A DNA stretch of 64,000 nucleotides. Origin: Flavobacterium sp. Its GTDB lineage: Bacteria; Bacteroidota; Bacteroidia; Flavobacteriales; Flavobacteriaceae. The DNA lies in assembly GCA_003497625.1 (NCBI GenBank), contig DNNO01000021.1, positions 165,602-229,601 of the forward strand, written 5' to 3'. Positions 53,047 through 62,177 of the stretch are shown piece after piece. Both the position numbers and the translations under genes were made by a program. A model generated the notes under the pieces. The model saw only the letters and a program-made list of their open reading frames with translations, did not search any database and was not told the origin of the DNA. The stretch's first letter is position 1. The number at the start of each line of letters is the position of its first letter.

Positions 53047-55620
53047 ATGTACACGCTTCCAAAAATTGAACGCTTCCAACAAAATGTTGCTTCAAAATAT
53101 ACCATTTATAATAGTGTTTTCATCACGTTGCCTTTTGACGAGATTAATAACACAGGAGTTTTGTTGCCTTTGTTTTCGGAAGTTTGTGAAAACGGATACA
53201 AAAATGAGCAAAGTCCAGCGGAGATTTTCGAAACTTTCGTTACCAAATATCTAGACAATCCTTCCGAAGAAGAAAAAATCAGTTTATTGTTTCGATTTAT
53301 TCAATATGTGGAGCGACAAGTGGTGCTTTTTGATGCCATTGAAGATGCCGCTTTTCCAATTGTGAATAATATGGAAGGCAAAAGTTCGCTTCGAGCTATT
53401 AAAGAAACGGCAGAATCGGAAGGAAAAACCAAAGAATTGAAAGAATTTCTAGAAAATTTTAAAGTCAGAACGGTTTTAACTGCACATCCAACACAGTTTT
53501 ATCCGGGTTCAGTTTTAGGAATTATTACCGATTTAACCGAAGCTTTAAAATCGAATAATCACATTGTAATTAAAGATTTATTGGCGCAATTGGGCAAAAC
53601 ACCTTTCTTCAAAAAAGAAAAACCAACTCCTTTTGATGAAGCCGTAAGTTTGATTTGGTATTTGGAAAACGTGTTTTATCCAACAGCAAGCGAAATGGTT
53701 CATTATCTTCAAAAAAACATTTTCAAAGGAAACGAACTCAAAAATGATGTGCTCAATTTAGGTTTTTGGCCCGGTGGCGATCGAGATGGAAATCCGTTTG
53801 TAACTACTGAAATCACTTTGAAAGTTGCGGAACGTTTACGAACTTCAATTTTAAAATGTTATTACACTGATATTCGAAAATTAAAACGAAAGTTAACCTT
53901 CACAGGTGTTGACGTGATTATTGCCGAATTAGAAAACAAGTTATACCGTTCTGTTTTTTATTCGCAAGGAGAAATTTTTATTTCATTGGAGGAATTCAAA
54001 TCGCAATTACAAAACATTAAAAATATCATTGTTGAAAAACACCAATCGCTTTATGTGGATGAGGTGGATTTATTATTGAATAAAGTCAATTTGTTTGGAT
54101 TTCATTTTGCGACTTTAGACATTCGTCAGAACAGTAAAATTCACAAAACGGTTTTTCAAGACATTGTTCAAAAAGAAAAAAGTTTGTTTCCAGCAGATTA
54201 TTTTAATTTATCGGAAACAGCAAAAATTGATATTTTGTCTAAAGCTTCTGCCCAATTGAAAGCTTCGGATTTTGATAATGAAATTACGAAAGAAACCATC
54301 AGTTCTATTGAAGCTATTCGCACGATTCAAGAAAATAATGGTGAGTTAGGTTGTAATCGTTATATTATTAGTAACAATGAAAGTGCTTTGAACGTAATGG
54401 AAACCTTGGCGATGTTTCAGTTGTGCGATTGGAACAATCCTTCGGTTGATGTGGTGCCGCTTTTTGAATCGGTGGAAGATTTGCACAAAGCTGATTTGGT
54501 GATGGAACAATTGTACACGAATTCGGTTTATGCGAATCATTTGAAGAGTCGAGGCAATCAGCAAACTATCATGTTAGGTTTCTCAGACGGAACAAAAGAT
54601 GGTGGTTATCTAATGGCAAATTGGGCAATTTATAAAGCAAAAGAAGCCTTGACCGAAATTTCCAGAAAATACAATATCAAAGTCATTTTCTTTGACGGTC
54701 GTGGCGGACCTCCTGCGCGTGGTGGCGGAAAAACGCATCAATTTTATGCTTCGTTAGGTCCAAAAATTGAAAGTCAGCAATTGCAATTAACTGTGCAAGG
54801 ACAAACGATTAGTTCTAATTTTGGAACGTTGGATTCGTGTCGCTACAATTTAGAAAATTTAGTGAGTGCGGGTGCGAAAAATCAAGTTTTCAATACCAAT
54901 CAAAATGAATTAACGCTTTCTGAAAATGCCATTTTAGAACAACTAGCCGAAATCAGTTTTAAGAAATACATCGATTTTAAAAATCATCCGTTGTTTGTGC
55001 CTTATTTGGAAAAAATGAGCACGTTGAATTATTATGCAAAAACGAATATCGGCAGCCGCCCATCCAAAAGAAAGTCAGAAGCAAAATTGAATTTAGATGA
55101 TTTAAGAGCAATTCCGTTTGTGGGTTCTTGGAGTCAATTAAAGCAAAACGTACCTGGTTTTTTTGGTGTGGGAACGGCTTTAAAATACTTTGAAGAACAA
55201 AACCGTTGGGACGAAGTAAGTCACTTATATCAAAATTCGTTATTTTTTAGAACCTTGTTAGAAAACAGTATGATGGCGTTGTGCAAATCGTTTTTCCCGT
55301 TAACGGCTTACATGAAAAACGATGCAGAATTTGGTGCTTTTTGGATGATAATTCATGAAGAATATTTAGAAACCAAACGTTTGTTGTTAAAAATTTCAGG
55401 TTTCAAAGAATTGATGGAAAACTATCCCGACGGAAAAGCTTCCATAGAAATGCGTGAAAAAATGGTGGTGCCTTTATTAACGATTCAACAATATGCGTTG
55501 TTAAAAATTAAAGCGTTGCGAGAAAGCCCAACTCCAGACGAAAAGTTAATTGCCGTTTATGAAAAAATAGTAACACGCTCGCTGTTTGGAAATATTAACG
55601 CAAGTAGAAATTCGGCTTAG
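53047..55620 (+). CDS. ppc: Phosphoenolpyruvate carboxylase
   Basis: The 857-residue enzyme makes oxaloacetate from PEP and bicarbonate. It shows VLTAHPTQFYPGS near residue 144 with the catalytic His, GFWPGGDRDGNPFV near 238, FFDGRGGPPARGGGKTH near 548 and NIGSRPSKR near 670. The third motif is normally FHGRGGSxGRGG; here Asp stands at the His position and PPA replaces the Ser-Gly part. The C-terminus ends in NASRNSA instead of the usual NTG. It may be an active Bacteroidetes variant with different regulation. Confidence 0.93.
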   Translation: MYTLPKIERFQQNVASKYTIYNSVFITLPFDEINNTGVLLPLFSEVCENGYKNEQSPAEIFETFVTKYLDNPSEEEKISLLFRFIQYVERQVVLFDAIEDAAFPIVNNMEGKSSLRAIKETAESEGKTKELKEFLENFKVRTVLTAHPTQFYPGSVLGIITDLTEALKSNNHIVIKDLLAQLGKTPFFKKEKPTPFDEAVSLIWYLENVFYPTASEMVHYLQKNIFKGNELKNDVLNLGFWPGGDRDGNPFVTTEITLKVAERLRTSILKCYYTDIRKLKRKLTFTGVDVIIAELENKLYRSVFYSQGEIFISLEEFKSQLQNIKNIIVEKHQSLYVDEVDLLLNKVNLFGFHFATLDIRQNSKIHKTVFQDIVQKEKSLFPADYFNLSETAKIDILSKASAQLKASDFDNEITKETISSIEAIRTIQENNGELGCNRYIISNNESALNVMETLAMFQLCDWNNPSVDVVPLFESVEDLHKADLVMEQLYTNSVYANHLKSRGNQQTIMLGFSDGTKDGGYLMANWAIYKAKEALTEISRKYNIKVIFFDGRGGPPARGGGKTHQFYASLGPKIESQQLQLTVQGQTISSNFGTLDSCRYNLENLVSAGAKNQVFNTNQNELTLSENAILEQLAEISFKKYIDFKNHPLFVPYLEKMSTLNYYAKTNIGSRPSKRKSEAKLNLDDLRAIPFVGSWSQLKQNVPGFFGVGTALKYFEEQNRWDEVSHLYQNSLFFRTLLENSMMALCKSFFPLTAYMKNDAEFGAFWMIIHEEYLETKRLLLKISGFKELMENYPDGKASIEMREKMVVPLLTIQQYALLKIKALRESPTPDEKLIAVYEKIVTRSLFGNINASRNSA

Positions 55621-55651
55621 TTTTTGTTGTTGATTTTATAAATTCAGGTTT

Positions 55652-56293
55652 ATGCAAAAACTAATCTTACTTACATTTCTTTCTTTCTTTATACTTTCTT
55701 GCACTGAGAAAGAGAAAACCTATGAAGAATTAGAAGCGGAAGTTTTATGTGATGTGTTGCCGGAAATTGCAAAATATGAATTAAATCAAAGTCAAAACAA
55801 TTTTCTTCCTCCACCTTTAGAAACTGATAGTTTAAAATTTTCTAAAGAAAAGATTCAACAATTAAATAAAAAACGAGATGAGGATTGGATTACTTTTAAG
55901 TTAGAACTAAAACAAAATATTGAAATTGCAATCAAAAAAATAGATGAATTTAAAAAATATAAATACGCAGTTATTGACACTTTACTTTCAGTAGATAATC
56001 CAATTAATGAAGATTTCAAATATGAATATGATTCATTACCTAAGCGTAAATTAACTAAAAATGAATTTGACAAATCAAATCTTGATGTTGTTTTAGTTTC
56101 TTATAAAGATACTTTTGAAGGTGGCGTAAGAAATAATGAACATCTTCCACTTTCTGGGTTAAGTAGAGTTTTAATACACAAAAACGGAAAAGCTTATTTC
56201 CAATGTAATAAAATATACTATCACTATAACGTATTTTGTAATTTCTCTCAAAAGGAGAATAAATGGAAAATCGAAAAAATCATTAAAGAATAA
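55652..56293 (+). CDS. Hypothetical lipoprotein
   Basis: The 213-residue product has a signal with lipobox FILSCTEKE near residue 16. I recognise no family. Charged residues are rich, with EELEAEVLCDVLPEIAKYEL near 30 and a C-terminal LSGLSRVLIHKNGKAYFQC segment that looks like a small beta domain. It follows ppc after 31 bp on the same strand and is closed by a strong bidirectional hairpin. Confidence 0.6.
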   Translation: MQKLILLTFLSFFILSCTEKEKTYEELEAEVLCDVLPEIAKYELNQSQNNFLPPPLETDSLKFSKEKIQQLNKKRDEDWITFKLELKQNIEIAIKKIDEFKKYKYAVIDTLLSVDNPINEDFKYEYDSLPKRKLTKNEFDKSNLDVVLVSYKDTFEGGVRNNEHLPLSGLSRVLIHKNGKAYFQCNKIYYHYNVFCNFSQKENKWKIEKIIKE

Positions 56294-56332
56294 AACCTCA
56301 AAATTTAGACATCTAAACTTTGAGGTTTTTCT
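56293..56332. terminator. Bidirectional terminator between the lipoprotein and trpS
   Basis: AAACCTCAAA (from 56293) pairs with TTTGAGGTTT (56319-56328); the inner bases TTTAGA and TCTAAA continue the stem. A and T runs flank it. Confidence 0.8.
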
Positions 56333-56352
56333 TTATTTAAAGTTGAGTTTTC

Positions 56353-57321
56353 TTAGTAACCCAACTTCTCTCTAACTCTTTTCAAAACGCCATTTGCTAC
56401 AGCACTTGCTTTTGCAGCACCTTCAAGTAATAATTTATCTACTTCTTCTAAATTGTTGATGTAGTAATTGTACTTTTCTCTTTCGGTTTTGAATTTCTCT
56501 ACGATTAATTCAAATAATTCTTGTTTCGCGTGACCGTAGCCGTAATTTCCGCCTAAATAGTTGGCTTTCATTACTTCTGTTTGTTCTGGTGTTGCTAACA
56601 ATTTGTACAAAGCAAAACAATTACAAGTATCTGGGTTTTTTGGATCTTCAAGCGGTGTGCTATCGGTTTGAATTCCCATAATTTGTTTGCGAAGCGCTTT
56701 ATCGTCCACAAAAATATTAATGAAATTGTTTCTCGATTTACTCATTTTTTGTCCGTCGGTTCCTGGAATTAACATGGTGTCTTCAGAAGTTTTTCCTTCA
56801 GGTAATATAAAGGTTTCGCCCATTTGATGATTAAATCGTGAAGCAACATCTCGGGTAATTTCAATGTGTTGCATTTGGTCTTTTCCAACGGGTACAATAT
56901 TGGCATCGTACAATAAAATATCGGCTGCCATAAGCATTGGATAGGTAAATAATCCGGCATTTACATCTTCTAATCGGTCCGCTTTATCTTTGAACGAATG
57001 CGCTAATGTTAAACGTTGGAACGGAAAAAAACAACTCAAATACCAAGACAACTCTGCTGTTTGAGGCACATCAGATTGACGATAAAAAACAATTTTATTT
57101 GTATCTAAACCACAAGCCAGCCAAGCCGAAGCCGTACTATAGGTGTTTTGTCTTAATTCTGCTCCATTTTTGATTTGCGTAATCGAATGCAAATCGGCAA
57201 TAAAAAGAAAAGACTCGTTATCAGGATTGTTTGCCATTTGAATAGCCGGGATAATTGCTCCTAATAAATTTCCTAAGTGTGGCGTTCCTGTACTTTGAAC
57301 TCCGGTTAAGATTTTTGCCAT
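56353..57321 (-). CDS. trpS: Tryptophanyl-tRNA synthetase
   Basis: The 322-residue class I synthetase has LTGVQSTGTPHLGNLLGAI at the N-terminus, where the HIGH motif is PHLGN. GTDGQKMSKSRNNF near residue 190 holds the KMSKS motif. It charges tRNA-Trp. The frame is open to ATG 57438, but ATG 57321 (MAKILTG) starts the homologous region, and a -7 element TACATTTG (minus, 57369-57376) lies upstream of it, so the longer form would be outside the transcript. Confidence 0.97.
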   Translation of the reverse strand: MAKILTGVQSTGTPHLGNLLGAIIPAIQMANNPDNESFLFIADLHSITQIKNGAELRQNTYSTASAWLACGLDTNKIVFYRQSDVPQTAELSWYLSCFFPFQRLTLAHSFKDKADRLEDVNAGLFTYPMLMAADILLYDANIVPVGKDQMQHIEITRDVASRFNHQMGETFILPEGKTSEDTMLIPGTDGQKMSKSRNNFINIFVDDKALRKQIMGIQTDSTPLEDPKNPDTCNCFALYKLLATPEQTEVMKANYLGGNYGYGHAKQELFELIVEKFKTEREKYNYYINNLEEVDKLLLEGAAKASAVANGVLKRVREKLGY

Positions 57322-57368
57322 TGTTTTTGTTTTAACGCTATGCGTTGCTAAGTTGTTATTTATAAATG

Positions 57369-57376
57369 CAAATGTA
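57369..57376 (-). promoter_or_regulatory. -7 element TACATTTG (minus) for trpS
   Basis: Reading minus, TACATTTG lies 47 bases upstream of ATG 57321. Confidence 0.5.
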
Positions 57377-57422
57377 AAGTAAAAACAGAAAAGTAAAAAG
57401 AGATAGGTTTTATATAAATGAT

Positions 57423-57430
57423 TACTTTTG
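57423..57430 (+). promoter_or_regulatory. -7 element TACTTTTG for the acyltransferase gene
   Basis: TACTTTTG lies 21 bp before ATG 57452. Confidence 0.5.
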
Positions 57431-57451
57431 GAAATCAAATAAACTAGCTAA

Positions 57452-58192
57452 ATGAAATTTTTAAAATATCCGCTTACATTATTATATCGAATTTGGTTTT
57501 ACATCTTGGTTTTAGTGCCAATTATTGTGCTTTTTCCTTTTATTTTGGCTACCATTTTAAGCGAAAAAACGTACCCGTTATTTTTTAAAATTGCCAGATT
57601 ATGGTCTAAGATTATTTTAATTGGAATGGGTTTCAATTATTCTATTGAAGGTGATGAGGTTTTTGAAGATGGCAAAAGTTATATGTTGGTAGCCAATCAT
57701 ACTTCGATGACGGATATTATGTTGATGTTGATTGCGGTTAAAAATCATCCGTTTGTTTTTGTGGGAAAGAAAGAATTGGCTAAAATTCCGATTTTTGGAT
57801 TCATTTACAAACGCGTTTGTATTTTGGTAGACAGAAGCAGTAGTAAAAGTAGATATGCCGTTTTTGAACGTGCTCAAAAAAGAATTCATCAAGGTTTGAG
57901 TATTTGTATTTTTCCTGAAGGTGGTGTTCCAGAAGAACATATTGTTTTAGATGAATTTAAAGACGGTGCTTTCAGAATTGCTATTGAACATGGTTTGCCA
58001 ATTGTTCCGATGGTGTTTTTTGATAATAAAAAGCGATTCTCTTATACTTTTTTCAGCGGAAGTCCAGGCAAAATGCGCGCTAAAATTTATCCGATAATTG
58101 AAACAAAAGGCAAAACATTAGAAGACAGAAATGCATTGAAACAACAAGTAAGAGAAGTTATTTTACAACCTTTATTGGAGGATTTAAAATAA
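57452..58192 (+). CDS. plsC: 1-acyl-sn-glycerol-3-phosphate acyltransferase
   Basis: The 246-residue membrane protein has an N-terminal hydrophobic segment (FYILVLVPIIVLFPFILA). The acyltransferase motifs are VANHTSMTDIM near residue 80 (H-x4-D), FPEGGVPE near 153 (the EGG block) and VPMVFF near 185. It adds the second acyl chain to make phosphatidic acid. The family also contains lipid A or ornithine-lipid acyltransferases; PlsC is the most likely role. Confidence 0.9.
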   Translation: MKFLKYPLTLLYRIWFYILVLVPIIVLFPFILATILSEKTYPLFFKIARLWSKIILIGMGFNYSIEGDEVFEDGKSYMLVANHTSMTDIMLMLIAVKNHPFVFVGKKELAKIPIFGFIYKRVCILVDRSSSKSRYAVFERAQKRIHQGLSICIFPEGGVPEEHIVLDEFKDGAFRIAIEHGLPIVPMVFFDNKKRFSYTFFSGSPGKMRAKIYPIIETKGKTLEDRNALKQQVREVILQPLLEDLK

Positions 58193-58193
58193 A

Positions 58194-58220
58194 AAAGTCC
58201 AAACGCATTTGGACTTTCTC
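58194..58220. terminator. Terminator after plsC
   Basis: AAAGTCCAAA (58194-58203) pairs with TTTGGACTTT (58208-58217). Confidence 0.75.
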
Positions 58221-58281
58221 AGTTTCATTTTAACTAGAAATGAAACAACTTAACTATAAATTTAAGCTTAACCAACAAAGC

Positions 58282-59940
58282 TTAAAAACTAAAACTAATT
58301 CCGGTATACAAGCCTATAAAATAAGGCTTGAAGTTACCGGAATTTTCACTAAACGTATTGATCTGGTATTTAAACATGGGTTGGAAATTAGCATTAAAGC
58401 TTTTCCAGAACGAGTATTTAAAACCCAAACCGACATTACTACTAAAATGTATACTGTTTAAATTATTTGCTCTTCCTACTTCCATTTCGATGCCATCTGC
58501 CACTAACGAAATGTTATTTCGATTTAAAAATAAGGTACTCATTCCTCCAATCACTTCTATACCAAATTTCTTATCTAATAATTTGTAACTTAACTCTAAA
58601 GGCACTTCAATATAACTGATGTTTTGTTGTAACGCTCCTACATTGTTTTCAATAACTACATTTTCTATATCACCTGATAACGTTTCAACAACATTAGCTT
58701 TTGATGAAAATACCATATTTGATGCTTCAGGATTTCTTGATATTGTAGGGATGTTGTTTTCAACATTATTCATTCGTGCATCAAAAAGAACATCGTTGGT
58801 ATTGTAACTAATGTTGATATTGTTAACCCCTGTTTTTAAACTTAATTTGTTGTTTATTGCGTAACTTCCAGCTATACCTAAACTTAAAGTTGTTGCGTAA
58901 TTTTTACTATTCGAATCAAATTGTTGGTCAATTGAAGATCCTTGTGCTAAGGAGTTAAAATAAACAGGCGACGCGTTAGTGCTAATCGCCCATTTACTTC
59001 TTTTTTCTTCTTTTTCATCTTCATTTTTCCCAGCCTCTTTTTCTTTAAGCAATTCTTCTAGCGGATTTGTTTCTTTAGAAACTTCAGCCACTAGCGTACT
59101 ATCTTGAGTAATGATTTCATTGGAAACAACAACATCTGAATTGTTTGTTTGTTTTGTAATAGAATCATTATTAGTTATTGTTGTTGTGTTCGATGTTTTA
59201 TTTTCAAAAAAAGCATCAATCGTTTCTTTGTTAATAGCGGTTTTACCTTCTCTATTATTATCAACTACGTTATTATCATGAAATAGGTTTTCAAAAGCGG
59301 AATTATTTTTATTTGACTTTGATTTTGATTTTCTTTTTGCTTTGTTTTTTTCTGCATTAGCTACTAAAGCTTTTTCAAAATTTGTTTCAGATGGTGATTG
59401 TTTTTTGAAATTGTTCTTGCCTTTTTTAAATCCTTTTTGATTTAAATTTGCATTAATATCACTTTCTAATTTACCATTTGAAACCAATCCGTTTCTTCTA
59501 CTAGAATTGTTTTTAAGCTTAGAATTGACTAATTTTTCATCAGTCGATTTTTCATTGTATTGATTGATTGAGTTGTTGGATTTTTTATCTAAACTTTCTT
59601 CATTTGATTGTGAATCATAAACAATAGCTTCGTTATTAGGTGAAGCAATGTTTGAATTATTTGAGTTTACTTTAGCGTCTTCGGTGTTTACAATTGTGTT
59701 GTCAGAATTTGGCACTTCAGTTGAATTATTTTCACCAGAGAAATTCCAAATTAAAGCCCCGATTATGAACAGCGAAGCGGCAATTCCTGAAAATTGAAAC
59801 CAAATAGGTACAATTCTTTTCTTCTTCTTTTTCTCGTTTAAACGACTTGCAATAATATCCCAAGAATCTTGAGGCGGTAAGGCTTCAAAATCTTTGAATT
59901 TCTCTTGAAATAATCGTTCTATATTTTTATTGTCTTTCAT
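58282..59940 (-). CDS. Membrane-anchored protein with anti-sigma-like N-terminus and beta-barrel-like C-terminus
   Basis: The 552-residue product begins with a cytoplasmic segment (RLFQEKFKDFEALPPQDSWD) and one transmembrane helix near residues 44-65 (IPIWFQ-type start, SGIAASLFIIGALIW). A long Asn/Ser/Lys-rich linker follows (about 70-290), then a beta-rich C-terminus resembling an outer-membrane beta barrel (KYSFWKSFNANFQPMFKYQI and PYFIGLYTGISFSF). The gene overlaps the sigma factor by 4 bp, the position of an anti-sigma factor. An inner-membrane anchor plus a barrel-like end would span the envelope, which is odd. It may act as a surface-coupled regulator; this is inference. Confidence 0.7.
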   Translation of the reverse strand: MKDNKNIERLFQEKFKDFEALPPQDSWDIIASRLNEKKKKKRIVPIWFQFSGIAASLFIIGALIWNFSGENNSTEVPNSDNTIVNTEDAKVNSNNSNIASPNNEAIVYDSQSNEESLDKKSNNSINQYNEKSTDEKLVNSKLKNNSSRRNGLVSNGKLESDINANLNQKGFKKGKNNFKKQSPSETNFEKALVANAEKNKAKRKSKSKSNKNNSAFENLFHDNNVVDNNREGKTAINKETIDAFFENKTSNTTTITNNDSITKQTNNSDVVVSNEIITQDSTLVAEVSKETNPLEELLKEKEAGKNEDEKEEKRSKWAISTNASPVYFNSLAQGSSIDQQFDSNSKNYATTLSLGIAGSYAINNKLSLKTGVNNINISYNTNDVLFDARMNNVENNIPTISRNPEASNMVFSSKANVVETLSGDIENVVIENNVGALQQNISYIEVPLELSYKLLDKKFGIEVIGGMSTLFLNRNNISLVADGIEMEVGRANNLNSIHFSSNVGLGFKYSFWKSFNANFQPMFKYQINTFSENSGNFKPYFIGLYTGISFSF

Positions 59941-60479
59941 TTACTTTTTTTTACCTCAAAACTGTTATTTGATTCTATCTTACTTTTCAAAATAGCTTTT
60001 GCTCTAGCTAAATTTGACTTTGATGTTCCGATGTTGATTTCTAACATCTCGGCTATTTCTTTATGAGAATATCCGTCTAAAACGTATAAGTTAAAAACCA
60101 ATCGATATCTGTCTGGTAATTCTTGAATAATCTTAGTTAAAAACTCTAAACTGATGTTGTCATCATCAATTTCAATTTCCTCTTCGTCAGCAATTTTCTC
60201 AGAAACAATTTCAAAAATGTTTTGTTTTCTATATTGCTGTAAAACATAATTTATGGTAACTCTTTTGGCCCATCCTTCAAAGGAACCCGTATTTTTATAT
60301 TGATTTATTTTTTCAAAAATGATTAAAAAACTTTCTTGTAAATTATCTTGAGCTTCTTCGTAATTACGTGAATACTTTAAACACACAGAAAACAATTTTG
60401 GCGCTAATAGGCGATAAATTTGCTCCTGTGCTTTAGTATTGTTGTTACTACATTCATATATAAGTTGCTCTATAATCAA
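59937..60479 (-). CDS. ECF RNA polymerase sigma factor
   Basis: The 180-residue protein has region 2 (YEEAQDNLQESFLIIFEKI near residue 43, then GSFEGWAKRVTINYVLQQYR) and region 4 (LPDRYRLVFNLYVLDGYSHKEIAEMLE near 115, the helix-turn-helix). No C-terminal extension is seen. It belongs to the extracytoplasmic-function group and is followed by a gene that could encode its anti-sigma factor. Its upstream neighbour is a lipoprotein gene 11 bp away. Confidence 0.94.
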   Translation of the reverse strand: MIIEQLIYECSNNNTKAQEQIYRLLAPKLFSVCLKYSRNYEEAQDNLQESFLIIFEKINQYKNTGSFEGWAKRVTINYVLQQYRKQNIFEIVSEKIADEEEIEIDDDNISLEFLTKIIQELPDRYRLVFNLYVLDGYSHKEIAEMLEINIGTSKSNLARAKAILKSKIESNNSFEVKKSK

Positions 60480-60490
60480 TTTTTTAAATG

Positions 60491-60898
60491 TTAATTTACA
60501 GGAATATCATATGTCATAAAAGTATCATTTCCTTCAACGTCATGACCTGTCCAAAACTTAAACACATAATTTCCAGTGTTTGTAACATGAAAATTTAATG
60601 TTTCTTCAACCAATATATTTTCAACAGGAGCACAGCTACCACTTTCTTCAACCAAATTTTTAATGGCACAAGTTCTTATATTTAATTCTTTTTCGTAATA
60701 AAAACCATAAGGTGAATGGCAATTGGTAGGTCTATAATATTGCATTGTTATTTGATAAGTTTCTCCTAAAACAAACTCCGTAGGCATTTCAACAGAATGA
60801 ACAGGTAAAATTTCAATTGAATAATTATTTTCTTCTAGTTCACAAGAATTAAATAAAAACAGAAGACTTACTAATAAAATTAATTTTTTCATTTTCAT
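60491..60898 (-). CDS. Hypothetical lipoprotein upstream of the ECF sigma factor
   Basis: The 135-residue product has a signal peptide with lipobox FLFNSCELEE near residue 15. A beta-sandwich-like mature part follows, with two to three Cys (YRPTNCHSPYGFYYEKELNIR and TCAIKNLVEESGSCAP). I recognise no family. It leads the sigma/anti-sigma run with 11 bp to the sigma gene, so it may be part of the same signal system. Confidence 0.6.
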   Translation of the reverse strand: MKMKKLILLVSLLFLFNSCELEENNYSIEILPVHSVEMPTEFVLGETYQITMQYYRPTNCHSPYGFYYEKELNIRTCAIKNLVEESGSCAPVENILVEETLNFHVTNTGNYVFKFWTGHDVEGNDTFMTYDIPVN

Positions 60899-60956
60899 TG
60901 ATTATTATACTTAGTAGATTAATTTTTTCAAAAAAGGTTGCGTTAAATTACAAAAA

Positions 60957-60984
60957 AAATCACGCTCAAGGCGTGATTTAATTT
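60957..60984 (-). terminator. Terminator of recA (minus)
   Basis: AAATCACGC (60957-60965) pairs with GCGTGATTT (60971-60979). A/T runs lie on both sides, so it terminates recA on the minus strand. Confidence 0.8.
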
Positions 60985-61989
60985 TTAAGCGTTATTTTCT
61001 TTGATTAGATCTTTAATTTTTTGTTCTAATTCGTCCATTAATTCTGGGTTGTCTTTGATTAATGCTTTTACAGCATCTCTACCTTGACCTAGTTTTGTTT
61101 CTCCATAACTAAACCATGAACCGCTTTTTTTGATGATTTCAAATTCTACGGCCAAGTCTAAAACTTCACCTACTTTTGAAATTCCTTCACCATACATAAT
61201 GTCGAATTCGGCAGTTCTAAATGGTGGTGCGACTTTGTTTTTAACTACTTTTACTTTAGTTCTGTTACCTAAAACATTATCTCCATCTTTAATTTGAGTC
61301 GATTTACGAATATCAATACGAACAGAAGCATAGAATTTCAATGCATTTCCTCCTGTTGTCGTTTCTGGACTTCCAAACATAACCCCAATTTTATCACGTA
61401 ATTGGTTAATGAAGAAAACGGTACAGTTTGTTTTATGAATCGTTCCAGTTAACTTTCTCAAAGCTTGCGACATCAAACGCGCGTGTAATCCCATTTTAGA
61501 ATCACCCATGTCGCCTTCAATTTCACTTTTTGGAGTTAAAGCCGCAACCGAGTCAATTACTACAATATCAACTGCTCCTGAACGGATTAAACTTTCTGCA
61601 ATTTCTAATGCTTGTTCTCCATTATCAGGTTGCGAAATAATTAAGTTATCAATATCGATTCCTAATTTTTCTGCATAAAAACGGTCAAAAGCATGTTCCG
61701 CATCAATAAATGCTGCAATTCCTCCAGCCTTTTGAGCTTCTGCAATGGCGTGTAATGTTAACGTAGTTTTACCTGACGATTCTGGTCCGTAGATTTCAAT
61801 GATTCTTCCTCTTGGGTAACCATTTACTCCAAGTGCCAAATCAATACCTAATGAACCTGAAGGAATAGACTCTACTTCTTCCACTGCGCTATCGCCCAGT
61901 TTCATTACAGTTCCCTTTCCGTACGTTTTGTCAAGTTTGTCTAATGTTAGTTGTAAGGCTTTTAATTTTGCTTCTTTGTCTGAACTCAT
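60985..61989 (-). CDS. recA: Recombinase RecA
   Basis: The 334-residue protein has the Walker A motif [20 protein letters not shown] near residue 66, [20 protein letters not shown] near 140 (Walker B and L1) and [20 protein letters not shown] near 193 (L2). It drives homologous recombination and the SOS-type response. Length and ends are typical, with an acidic C-terminus. A strong terminator follows. Confidence 0.98.
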   Translation of the reverse strand: MSSDKEAKLKALQLTLDKLDKTYGKGTVMKLGDSAVEEVESIPSGSLGIDLALGVNGYPRGRIIEIYGPESSGKTTLTLHAIAEAQKAGGIAAFIDAEHAFDRFYAEKLGIDIDNLIISQPDNGEQALEIAESLIRSGAVDIVVIDSVAALTPKSEIEGDMGDSKMGLHARLMSQALRKLTGTIHKTNCTVFFINQLRDKIGVMFGSPETTTGGNALKFYASVRIDIRKSTQIKDGDNVLGNRTKVKVVKNKVAPPFRTAEFDIMYGEGISKVGEVLDLAVEFEIIKKSGSWFSYGETKLGQGRDAVKALIKDNPELMDELEQKIKDLIKENNA

Positions 61990-62090
61990 AATATTTGGCT
62001 TTAAATTGATTACAATTCTTTTTTTGTAAAAATACAGCTTTTTTCAATTGTGCCAAAAATTGTTGATATGTTTTCATTTTAGATAGATAT

Positions 62091-62120
62091 TTTGATTTTT
62101 AATTCATTTTATTACCTTTG
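62091..62120 (+). promoter_or_regulatory. Promoter of trhO (-33 TTTG, -7 TACCTTTG)
   Basis: TTTG at 62091-62094 and TACCTTTG at 62113-62120 are 18 bp apart, matching the Bacteroidetes consensus. The leader to ATG 62178 is about 50 bp. Confidence 0.65.
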
Positions 62121-62177
62121 CCCTCGAATTCTTCCATTTAGAATTCGTAACATATTTCTCACTTAAACGTTTATAGC

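Noticed and set aside
58240..58807. Plus-strand frames opposite the barrel-like protein
   Set aside because: They are shadows of the minus-strand gene, which has an intact signal for translation and a neighbouring sigma gene.
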